DNA of 64,000 nucleotides from DAOTWY01 sp003696565 (GTDB taxonomy: Bacteria; Chloroflexota; Anaerolineae; Aggregatilineales; Phototrophicaceae): contig DAOTWY010000038.1 in assembly GCA_034435635.1 (NCBI GenBank), forward strand, positions 62,001 to 126,000, read 5' to 3'. Shown here one piece after another: positions 18,703 to 26,715 of this stretch. Under the pieces are notes generated by a model. That model ran no database searches. It was given only the letters and a program-made list of their open reading frames with translations, and was not told the origin of the DNA. Numbering within the stretch: position 1 is the first letter of the stretch; the number at the start of each line of letters is the position of its first letter. Position numbers and translations under genes: made by a program.

Positions 18703-20307
18703 TTAGAATAGTAATGTAGCGATTTGTGCCCCAGAGCTTGCCAGCAGATCAAGGGCGAGCATTGGGAACAGACCAAAGATCAGAGTACCGGCAAAAGCGA
18801 CAATCGTCGCATAATTAACATATGGCGTTAAACCAACCGCCTCGTCGGTCACTGCTGCATCCTTCAAATACATATTGACAATGATCCGCACGTAATAATA
18901 CGCACTGACAGCACTGGTTAAGACACCAATAATCGTCAGTGGGATCAACCCGGCTTGAATGGCAGCATCAAAAATCAGGAACTTGCCAATAAAGCCAGCG
19001 GTGGTTGGTACACCAATTAAACTGAGCATGAAAAACGCCATCATCGCAGCAGTAAGCGGGTGACGCTTAGATAATCCATTAAAATCATCCAGCATGGTGC
19101 CGCTACCATCATTGTTTTCAAGTGACATCACCACTGCAAACGCGCCTAAGTTGGTAAACGTATAAGCCAGTAAATAAACCAGCGCGCCGTTTAGGGCTGA
19201 TTCCGCATAAACAGCCACCATTGTGTAATCATTTTCTGCTACTTTGGTGATTTGCACCGTCCCAACGGCGGCAACAGCCATTAAGATATAACCCGCGTGG
19301 GCAATAGACGAATACGCCAGCATACGTTTAACATTCGTTTGAGAAATTGCGATGAAATTCCCCAAGATCATCGTTGCCGCGGCGATCAACCACAGGGCTG
19401 TTTGCCATGCTGATGGCACAGTGATAGTCTCACCGATTGCCATTGTTTCCACAGCATCACCAAAGTTAACAACCAACAACGGCAAGCCAATAATCATAAC
19501 GCGCAGCAGACCAGCAAAACCACCTGCCTTTGCCCCAACGCTCATAAAAGCCGTAACCGGTGTGGGCGCACCTTCATAAACATCCGGTGTCCACATATGG
19601 AATGGCACGGCTGCCACTTTAAAGCCCAATGCCACAATCACCATTGCAGCCCCAATAACCAGATAAATCATTGCGCTGTTTTCAGTCGCCACAATGCCAT
19701 CTGCCCCGGCAATCGCACGGAAAATCTCTGGTAAATTGGTGGTGCCTGTCGCACCGTAAATTAACGCCGCCCCATAAACAAAGAAAGCACTGGCAAATGC
19801 CCCCAAAATGAAATATTTGATCCCGCTCTCTTCTGATTTCACATCATCATGCCGTAAAGCCGCCATGACATACAGCGGGATGCTCAACAATTCCAGTGCA
19901 ATAAACACAACAATCAAATCGTTGGCACTGCCCATAAACATAATGCCAGAAACAGAGAACAGCAGCAGGGAATAAAACTCCCCGTGTTCTATGCCGCTAC
20001 GTTTCATGTAATCCACAGAAAGCAGTACGGTGATGATCGCACCTGTTATGACGATCATATTTACAAATCCCGCAAAGGCATCCGCAATGAACATCTCATT
20101 CATAGCGGTTTCACCGGCGTTAAAAGCAGGTAAATTTAGCACAAAGGCAACCACCAACGCACCAATAGTTAGGTGCGCGGTGGTAATTTTGCGATCTTTA
20201 GGGATAAACAAGTCAACAATTAGCAGCACAGTGGTGAACAGTGCCAGAAATATCCCCGGAAGCGCAACTTCCAGGTTTAATTCTGCAAAACTCGGTACGT
20301 CAATCAT
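18703..20307 (-). CDS. nuoN: NADH-quinone oxidoreductase subunit N
   Basis: NuoN is one of the three antiporter-like, proton-pumping subunits of the complex I membrane arm. The 534-residue protein has about 14 membrane helices and the conserved PFHMWTPDVYEGAPTPVTAFM segment. The VDYMKRSGIEHGEFYSLLL stretch carries the usual TM5 glutamate region. It is the last nuo gene, 10 bases after nuoM. Confidence 0.96.
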   Translation of the reverse strand: MIDVPSFAELNLEVALPGIFLALFTTVLLIVDLFIPKDRKITTAHLTIGALVVAFVLNLPAFNAGETAMNEMFIADAFAGFVNMIVITGAIITVLLSVDYMKRSGIEHGEFYSLLLFSVSGIMFMGSANDLIVVFIALELLSIPLYVMAALRHDDVKSEESGIKYFILGAFASAFFVYGAALIYGATGTTNLPEIFRAIAGADGIVATENSAMIYLVIGAAMVIVALGFKVAAVPFHMWTPDVYEGAPTPVTAFMSVGAKAGGFAGLLRVMIIGLPLLVVNFGDAVETMAIGETITVPSAWQTALWLIAAATMILGNFIAISQTNVKRMLAYSSIAHAGYILMAVAAVGTVQITKVAENDYTMVAVYAESALNGALVYLLAYTFTNLGAFAVVMSLENNDGSGTMLDDFNGLSKRHPLTAAMMAFFMLSLIGVPTTAGFIGKFLIFDAAIQAGLIPLTIIGVLTSAVSAYYYVRIIVNMYLKDAAVTDEAVGLTPYVNYATIVAFAGTLIFGLFPMLALDLLASSGAQIATLLF

Positions 20308-20317
20308 CTTGCCGCCC

Positions 20318-21916
20318 CTAAGCCCAAATATGCATCATTAAATCATGGAAAGCAGTTGGTACCCCACTATTTTTAACCGCTTCAATATGCGGTTGCAGTT
20401 GGTTGACCAATGCGTTAGCTGTAGCATCCATGACATCGAACCAAGCTGATGGCTGTAACCCAATCCAGAAAATCAGCAATAGGATAGGTACCATCACCGC
20501 CACTTCTTGCCAATTCATGTCTGGCAAGTTCTTGTTCTCTGCTTTGTCTACTTCACCCATATAAACTTTTTGGAACATATAGAGAATATAGACCGCAGCC
20601 ATAATCACACCGGCAGTGGCAAACAAGGCGAATAACGTACCAAGTACATCACTGCCAAGTGTACCAAGCAGAATGGTAAATTCACCTACGAAGCCGTTAA
20701 GCCCTGGTAACCCCATACTGCTAAGTGATACCACCAAGCTGATACCACCAAACAACGGCATCACTTTCCAGATACCGCCATATGCCGCCATCAATTTGGT
20801 GTGACGACGCTCATAAAGCATCCCAACCAGCAAGAACAACCCGCCAGTGCTAACACCGTGGCTAATCATTTGCAGGGTTGCGCCTTGAATACCTGCTGAA
20901 GTCAGGGAGAAAATGCCCAACACAACAAAACCCAAGTGGCTAACAGAGGAATAAGCAACCAATTTCTTGATGTCTGTTTGGGCAAAGCTGACCCATGCAC
21001 CATAAATGATGCCGATTACACCAAGCGCAGCAATAATCGGTGCCCACTCTACGCTAGCTTGTGGGAACATCGGTAAGCAGAAGCGTACCATACCATAAGT
21101 CCCCATCTTCAGCAGCACGCCCGCCAGAATGACAGAGCCAGCCGTTGGGGCTTGCACGTGTGCATCCGGCAACCAACTGTGCAGGGGCCAAACCGGCACT
21201 TTGATGGCAAAGGCAATCAAGAAGCCCAAGAAAAGGAATGACTGTGTGCTAAAAATACCGTCCATTGGGAAGCTCAATTGCCCACTTTGGACTTGTGCCA
21301 CAATCTCCGGTACGGCAAACGTCCCCGCTTGCCCACCAACGTACAGCAGTGCAAGCAGCATCAAAACAGACCCCGCCATTGTATACAAGAAGAACTTCAC
21401 AGCAGCATATACGCGGTTCTCTGCGCCCCAAATACCGATGAGGAAATACATCGGCACCAGTGTCACTTCCCAGAAAATATAGAAGATGATCAGGTCTTGA
21501 ACCACAAACACGCCGATCATCGCCCATTCTAGCAGCAACATGAACAGATAATACAGTTTCACGCGCCCGCGTTCTTCAATTACCCCTGCGTTAAACGAGG
21601 CAAAAATGGCAATTGGCATGATGACCGTTGAGAGCAGCACCAACAGCATACTCAACCCGTCCACGCCGACAAAATAACTGATCCCCAGGCTTGGCAACCA
21701 GTTAATACGTTGTGCTAATTGCAGCCCAGAGTCGTTGTTATCGAACTGGAACGCCATCAGCAATGATGCAATGAATGTCGCAACACTAAAGCCAAATGCC
21801 GTCCATTTGATCGCTTCTTTGTCTTTCTGCTCATTCATGAACAGCAGGATTGTGAATCCCACCATCGGCAAGAAGAGCGTAATCGTTGTGAGCGAAAGGC
21901 TTGAACTAAATTCCAT
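20318..21916 (-). CDS. nuoM: NADH-quinone oxidoreductase subunit M
   Basis: NuoM is an antiporter-like proton-pumping subunit of complex I. It has 532 residues and about 14 membrane helices, with the typical IFWEVTLVPMYFLIGIWG (TM5 glutamate) and PLHSWLPDAHVQAPTAGSVI motifs. An AGGAG Shine-Dalgarno precedes ATG 21916. It sits 12 bases after nuoL. Length and motifs are normal. Confidence 0.96.
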   Translation of the reverse strand: MEFSSSLSLTTITLFLPMVGFTILLFMNEQKDKEAIKWTAFGFSVATFIASLLMAFQFDNNDSGLQLAQRINWLPSLGISYFVGVDGLSMLLVLLSTVIMPIAIFASFNAGVIEERGRVKLYYLFMLLLEWAMIGVFVVQDLIIFYIFWEVTLVPMYFLIGIWGAENRVYAAVKFFLYTMAGSVLMLLALLYVGGQAGTFAVPEIVAQVQSGQLSFPMDGIFSTQSFLFLGFLIAFAIKVPVWPLHSWLPDAHVQAPTAGSVILAGVLLKMGTYGMVRFCLPMFPQASVEWAPIIAALGVIGIIYGAWVSFAQTDIKKLVAYSSVSHLGFVVLGIFSLTSAGIQGATLQMISHGVSTGGLFLLVGMLYERRHTKLMAAYGGIWKVMPLFGGISLVVSLSSMGLPGLNGFVGEFTILLGTLGSDVLGTLFALFATAGVIMAAVYILYMFQKVYMGEVDKAENKNLPDMNWQEVAVMVPILLLIFWIGLQPSAWFDVMDATANALVNQLQPHIEAVKNSGVPTAFHDLMMHIWA

Positions 21917-21928
21917 CGCTTAAAGCTC

Positions 21929-24490
21929 CTAACCAATTTGCTGTAACAGCGGCAGCAACATGACAATAACCACAAGCACCACACCGAGCAGTAACGCCAC
22001 AGCATAAGTGCGAACATAACCAGTTTGAATACGACGCATTGACCCACTCACCTGGCGGACTACCCAGCCAACACCGTTAACTGCCCCATCGATAATACCT
22101 AAATCAAACGGTTTAGCAAGTAGTTCTCCCATCGCTTTATATCCGCGTGTAATGACGGAATCATGGAAGTAATCATGCAGGAAGTCCCAGTCAACCACGT
22201 TCGCCAGGAAACGTGCAATGCGAATATAGGGGTTGATGATGACGGCAAAGTAAAGCTCATCCCAATACAACCGTCCATGTGCCATTTGCCAAATCGGCGC
22301 AATGTTCTCATCGGCTTCAAAGGGGTCTTTACCATCAGCATTGATCGCCTTCACACCACCATAAATTGAGCGAGCGAAGAAGATCGCCCCTAAACCAATC
22401 GCAGTTGCGGTGATCGCAATCAACGGCTGGAAGTCTGGCAGGTGGAACTTGGCAATACTGTGTTCTAAGAAGTTCCCTAACCCATGCAGTCCTAAAGAGC
22501 CTTCAAACCCCAACGTAAAGGGGAAACCCAAACCACTTGGTAGGTTGATAAACCCAATAAACACACTAAAGAACGCCAAGATCACCAACGGGATCACCAT
22601 AGACGGTGCGCTTTCTGGCGCATGGGCAGCTGCTTCGGTACGTGGCTTACCATGGAACACCATCTCAATTTGTCGCCACATATAAAATGCGGTGAAGCCA
22701 GCAGCTAATATCAAAAAGCCCAATGCAATAAAGCCCTTCAACTGCCCGTCTTCAAATCCGACGATCCAAGCATCTGCCAAAATCTCATCTTTAGACCAAA
22801 AACCCGCTAACGGATAAATACCCGCTAGTGCTAGTGTCCCAATGAGATATGTCCAATAGGTGATAGGCATCTGCTTGCTTAAGCCACCCATATTGCGCAT
22901 ATCCTGTGGGTCAAACTCATCTTCATGATGATGCTCATCGCCATGCCCATCATGATGCGCAACATGGTGATGTCCATGCTCCATGCCATGAATGACTGAG
23001 CCGCTCCCCAAGAACAGCAACGCCTTAAAGAAGGCATGGGTAATCATGTGGAACATCGCCGCCACATAAGCACCTAGCCCAACCGCCGCCACCATAAAAC
23101 CTAACTGGCTGACGGTACTATATGCTAAAACACGCTTAATATCGAACTGGGCAATTGCAATAAAGCCCGCGACAAGTGCCGTTGTAGACCCAACGATTGT
23201 GACGATAATTGAGGTCAATTCCGCGTTATAAAACAGCACGTTGGAACGTACCATCATATAAACACCTGCCGTCACCATCGTTGCCGCATGGATCAACGCA
23301 CTAACCGGTGTTGGACCAGCCATCGCGTCCGGTAACCAAACAAATAATGGTATTTGTGCTGATTTCCCCGTTGCCCCTAGCAACATAAACAGCGTGATGA
23401 TGACCAACAAAGTCTCTAATTCAAACTTGATTGGACCCAGCTCAAACTCAACATCTTCAGTCTCATCCAGTGCCACATAATATTGCACCTGATTAAACAC
23501 ACCAAACTGATTCAGCTCGGCTGTGCCATCTTTGATGTCGGTGTAATATAAGAATGGTTCTGTTACACCATGCGCTTCTTCGCCATGTGCAGCATCCTCA
23601 CCGTGTGCAGCGGTTTCTTCACCGTGCGCAGCGGTATCCTCACCATGTCCATCCCCCTCTCCCTCAAACGTAGCGGGGACATCACCAGCAAAAACAAACA
23701 TGACGCTTTCAGCAGCAGCTTCACCATCCTCACCGTGTGCATCTTCTTCTGCACCATGAGCATCTTCTGCTTCTTCGCCATGCGTATCGCCAGTAGCATG
23801 AGGTTCATCACCATGATGTTGACCAGCAGTTGGATTAACAATTTCTCCAGGCTTATAAAAATCCAGCGTACCAAAAGCCCAGAACATTAAAAAGACTGCC
23901 ATCAGCACGCCAAAATCACCAACACGGTTGGCAATAAATGCTTTGCGTCCCGCGTCACTGTTTTTCCAGCCAACACCGTTCGGTTTATCCCACCAGAAGC
24001 TGATCAACAAATAGGAACATAGCCCCACGCCTTCCCAACCGACAAACATCATCAGATAGTTATTGCCGGAAATCAAGATCAGCATAAAGGTGAGGAACAT
24101 ATTTAAATAAGCGAAAAAGCGAGAAAAACGCTCATCACCGTGCATGTAGCCAGCCGCATAGATATGAATCAGCGTGCCGACGAACGTCACAAAGAGCATC
24201 ATCGAAACGCTTAGTGTATCCACCCGCGTTTGCCAAGCAATTTCTAAACCAGCCGATTCAATCCGAATCCAGCTATCTAACAAAGGTGGATCAATCACCG
24301 CTGGCACAAAATTGTTATTGACCAGATACAAATACAAACAAACAGCGACCACAAATGATAATCCAGAGGCAACCTGCCCCACCAAGGCAGATGCCCGTTC
24401 CCCCATCCGCGCACCCCAAAAGAAGTTGATGAATGCGCCAATTGCCGGAGAAAGGATAATCAACGGTGCAAGTTGTGCTAAGTTTTCCAT
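21929..24490 (-). CDS. nuoL: NADH-quinone oxidoreductase subunit L with His/acidic insertions
   Basis: NuoL is the distal antiporter-like subunit, with the long lateral helix. At 853 residues it is over 200 longer than the usual ~610-650. Core motifs are intact: FVGWEGVGLCSYLLI, GATGKSAQIPLFVWLPDAM and GPTPVSALIHAATMVTAGVY. About 140 extra residues (213-355) sit between helices 6 and 7; within them, residues 225-308 hold 11 His in AHGE(E/D)-type repeats. A second cluster (501-522) has 11 His in 22 residues. By usual topology the first insertion faces outside. These look like metal-binding or low-complexity loops; the function is unknown. Confidence 0.95.
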   Translation of the reverse strand: MENLAQLAPLIILSPAIGAFINFFWGARMGERASALVGQVASGLSFVVAVCLYLYLVNNNFVPAVIDPPLLDSWIRIESAGLEIAWQTRVDTLSVSMMLFVTFVGTLIHIYAAGYMHGDERFSRFFAYLNMFLTFMLILISGNNYLMMFVGWEGVGLCSYLLISFWWDKPNGVGWKNSDAGRKAFIANRVGDFGVLMAVFLMFWAFGTLDFYKPGEIVNPTAGQHHGDEPHATGDTHGEEAEDAHGAEEDAHGEDGEAAAESVMFVFAGDVPATFEGEGDGHGEDTAAHGEETAAHGEDAAHGEEAHGVTEPFLYYTDIKDGTAELNQFGVFNQVQYYVALDETEDVEFELGPIKFELETLLVIITLFMLLGATGKSAQIPLFVWLPDAMAGPTPVSALIHAATMVTAGVYMMVRSNVLFYNAELTSIIVTIVGSTTALVAGFIAIAQFDIKRVLAYSTVSQLGFMVAAVGLGAYVAAMFHMITHAFFKALLFLGSGSVIHGMEHGHHHVAHHDGHGDEHHHEDEFDPQDMRNMGGLSKQMPITYWTYLIGTLALAGIYPLAGFWSKDEILADAWIVGFEDGQLKGFIALGFLILAAGFTAFYMWRQIEMVFHGKPRTEAAAHAPESAPSMVIPLVILAFFSVFIGFINLPSGLGFPFTLGFEGSLGLHGLGNFLEHSIAKFHLPDFQPLIAITATAIGLGAIFFARSIYGGVKAINADGKDPFEADENIAPIWQMAHGRLYWDELYFAVIINPYIRIARFLANVVDWDFLHDYFHDSVITRGYKAMGELLAKPFDLGIIDGAVNGVGWVVRQVSGSMRRIQTGYVRTYAVALLLGVVLVVIVMLLPLLQQIG

Positions 24491-24493
24491 ACC

Positions 24494-24796
24494 TTACCCT
24501 TCCATCTGGTGCAGTACATCAATGTTGATGCTCTGCTTGGTGCGGAAAATAGTGACAATTAATGCCAACCCCACCGCAACCTCTGCTGCTGCCACCGTGA
24601 TGACGAAAAACACAAATACTTGTCCATCAACACCACTCCATTGGCGAGAAAAAGCCACCAATGCCAAATTTGCAGCATTCAGCATCAACTCAACAGACAT
24701 AAAAACAAGGATCGCGTTACGGCGCATCATCACGCCCATCGCCCCTAAAACAAACAGCACCGCACTCAGGATAACGTAAGCTTCCGTTCCAACCAT
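24494..24796 (-). CDS. nuoK: NADH-quinone oxidoreductase subunit K
   Basis: NuoK is a small three-helix membrane subunit of complex I that carries conserved Glu residues of the proton path. The 100-residue length is standard. Visible are the helix-2 segment IVFMSVELMLNAANLALVAF-like (Glu within VELMLNA) and helix-3 AAEVAVGLALIV. The gene has an AAGGAGG Shine-Dalgarno and lies 19 bases after nuoJ and 3 before nuoL. Confidence 0.96.
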   Translation of the reverse strand: MVGTEAYVILSAVLFVLGAMGVMMRRNAILVFMSVELMLNAANLALVAFSRQWSGVDGQVFVFFVITVAAAEVAVGLALIVTIFRTKQSINIDVLHQMEG

Positions 24797-24815
24797 GTGT
24801 GCCCCTCCTTAAAAA

Positions 24816-26111
24816 CTAATCACCAGCTGGTTCATTAAGCTGCGCAGGTTCACCAATCACATCCTGCTGCCCAGTTTGTGTCGCGATAACGCTGGTCAAT
24901 GGACGACTGACCTTACGGCGCGTTGGACGACCAGGCTTTGGCTTAACCCCGCTGCGTTGCGTTAATACAATCGCGCCAACCATTGCCGCCAGTAGCAAAA
25001 GCGCGACAAGCTCAAATGGCAGCACATAATCAACAAATAAAGATGCACCAATTTGTTCCGGGCTACCAGCAGCCGGGTTCAGCGGTGTGACAAATTTAAT
25101 CGCCACCGGATACAGCGTGTTTTCAACACCGCGTTCGGTACCAACCACCAACAGGTTGGAACGTCCGCCGTGGATAACAAACCCACGCAGGCGTAACACA
25201 ATCCGATCCGTCAATTCACCTTCTGGCGTGGTTTCTACAAATGCCCAATAAGGGGTATCTGCGCGATATTCCGCAACAAAGACATCCCCCGGTGCTAAAT
25301 TGGGGAGGATCACCTCTGCCGTTTCTAGCTCGTTTTCATCGTTGAGTTCAAAATCTGACCCAACATCGATCAGAGCAAGTGGCGTTTCAGTCGTATTCAC
25401 CAACGCCAAACGCCCGGTATTCCCTTCCAGGTAGCTCATATCTTCCGGTAATGCCAGCATTGCCGCACCTAACGTGCCATATGCCACAATTGTCACATCC
25501 TGATCCGCTTCAAGCGTCAAGGGCGTTTGAGAAGTCACCGGTAAAGAACGATCCTCACCGGCATTAGCAACACGCAAAATATATGTACCCGGCTCAACAG
25601 AGACAAAAGGCGGCACTTCTTCCGGCGTACCAAACTGAACTCCCTCAAAGGTTGCTACCACATCTCCAGCTTCATTCAGTAAATAGAAATCCGCACTAGG
25701 GAAGCTGGTCAAGGCATTGAGGACACGTACCTGTGGGTTTTCCGGTATAGGTTGAATATCGTCTGTCCCAGCAGAGATAAAGAAGGCTCCTAGCATCAGC
25801 ATCAAACCGAGAGCCAACACCCCACCTCCGGCAAACACGGTCTTGAACTGGCGCAATTCCTCTCTTGCCTTATCCGCCCCTAAAAGCATAATGACGAACA
25901 AGAACAAGACCATAATGGCACCAGCATAAACCGCGATTTGAACCATCGCCAAAAACGGTGCATCCAGCATCAAAAAGAGGATGGCAATACAGGCAAAGTT
26001 CAAAATCAGATACAGTGCGCTGTGTACCGCTTCCTTACTAATCAGCATCATCAAAGCTGATAAGACTGATACAGAACCAATTATAAGAAATAAAATCACT
26101 TCTATTGACAT
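24816..26111 (-). CDS. nuoJ: NADH-quinone oxidoreductase subunit J with a DUF4397-like insert
   Basis: NuoJ is a five-helix membrane subunit near the quinone end of the pump. Here it has 431 residues against the usual 165-200. Helices 1-4 (residues 1-113) include the conserved VQIAVYAGAIMVLFLFVIML; helix 5 is about 357-384. Between helices 4 and 5 lie about 225 residues that look like a beta-sandwich DUF4397 domain (VRVLNALTSFPSADFYL, EPGTYILRVANAGE, LEADQDVTIVAYG, GRLALVNTTETPLALID). By the positive-inside rule this insert is outside the membrane. A Thr/Gln-rich C-terminal tail follows. The start is ATG 26111; an in-frame start at 26180 lies in a hairpin and is rejected. Confidence 0.92.
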   Translation of the reverse strand: MSIEVILFLIIGSVSVLSALMMLISKEAVHSALYLILNFACIAILFLMLDAPFLAMVQIAVYAGAIMVLFLFVIMLLGADKAREELRQFKTVFAGGGVLALGLMLMLGAFFISAGTDDIQPIPENPQVRVLNALTSFPSADFYLLNEAGDVVATFEGVQFGTPEEVPPFVSVEPGTYILRVANAGEDRSLPVTSQTPLTLEADQDVTIVAYGTLGAAMLALPEDMSYLEGNTGRLALVNTTETPLALIDVGSDFELNDENELETAEVILPNLAPGDVFVAEYRADTPYWAFVETTPEGELTDRIVLRLRGFVIHGGRSNLLVVGTERGVENTLYPVAIKFVTPLNPAAGSPEQIGASLFVDYVLPFELVALLLLAAMVGAIVLTQRSGVKPKPGRPTRRKVSRPLTSVIATQTGQQDVIGEPAQLNEPAGD

Positions 26112-26165
26112 TTGTGCATGTCCTATTGGATGTTCGCGTAGACAGTTGTGCAGTTTAGCACAAAG

Positions 26166-26199
26166 AACGCCAGAGTACAACGACTCCGGCGTTTTTTCT
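26166..26199. other. Hairpin inside the nuo operon between nuoI and nuoJ
   Basis: A 10-bp stem with one mismatch joins AACGCC-A-GAGT (26166-26176) to ACTC-C-GGCGTT (26083+100, that is 26183-26193). On the plus strand it is followed by TTTTTCTATT and would act as an intrinsic terminator against antisense transcription. In the operon direction it is followed only by CTTTG, so it would be at most a weak attenuator or RNA-processing site. Confidence 0.5.
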
Positions 26200-26217
26200 A
26201 TTCTAACTTCCCACTAA

Positions 26218-26712
26218 CTACTTTGCATCCGGCATAACCGGAATAGAACGGGTAAATACACCAGGCTCAACCTGTTGTGGTGTATCTTGCCCACCTTCTG
26301 GCACAGGATCAATGAGCATATCTTTGGTGTAAATCGCATCACGGCGATCAGTAAAGCTCAATTGATGTTCATGCCCCAATTCAATCGCTTGGGTTGGGCA
26401 AGCATCTTCACAATATCCACAAAAAATGCACCGCAACATATTGATTTCATAGGTCTTGGCATATCGTTCACCAGGGCTATAGCGTGCTTCATCGGTGTTT
26501 TCTGCTGCTTCTACCCAAATCGCATCTGCCGGGCACGCTGCAGCACATAGTGCACAACCAATGCATTTTTCCAAACCGTTTTCATAGCGACGCAGATGAT
26601 GCCGCCCCTTAAAACGCACTTGGAACGGGCGTACTTGCTCAGGATATTGTAACGTCACCGGCTCTTCGCTCAGGTGTTTAAACGTCGTCATAAATCCACG
26701 AATGATATTCAT
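26218..26712 (-). CDS. nuoI: NADH-quinone oxidoreductase subunit I
   Basis: NuoI is the ferredoxin-like subunit that carries clusters N6a and N6b between NuoG and NuoB. The 164-residue protein has two full 4Fe-4S motifs: CIGCALCAAACPADAI and CIFCGYCEDACPTQAI. Length is normal. It follows nuoH by 3 bases. The gap to nuoJ (106 bases) holds a hairpin. Confidence 0.97.
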   Translation of the reverse strand: MNIIRGFMTTFKHLSEEPVTLQYPEQVRPFQVRFKGRHHLRRYENGLEKCIGCALCAAACPADAIWVEAAENTDEARYSPGERYAKTYEINMLRCIFCGYCEDACPTQAIELGHEHQLSFTDRRDAIYTKDMLIDPVPEGGQDTPQQVEPGVFTRSIPVMPDAK

Positions 26713-26715
26713 ACA

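Noticed and set aside
23561..23854. His-rich repeats in nuoL as a possible frameshift or CRISPR-like array
   Set aside because: The frame is continuous in nuoL, the repeats are short and protein-level (AHGE), and there are no spacers of constant length.
24174..24779. Plus-strand frame of 201 codons across nuoL and nuoK
   Set aside because: It covers parts of two real genes in antisense and has Thr/Ala-rich composition typical of reversed membrane-protein codons.
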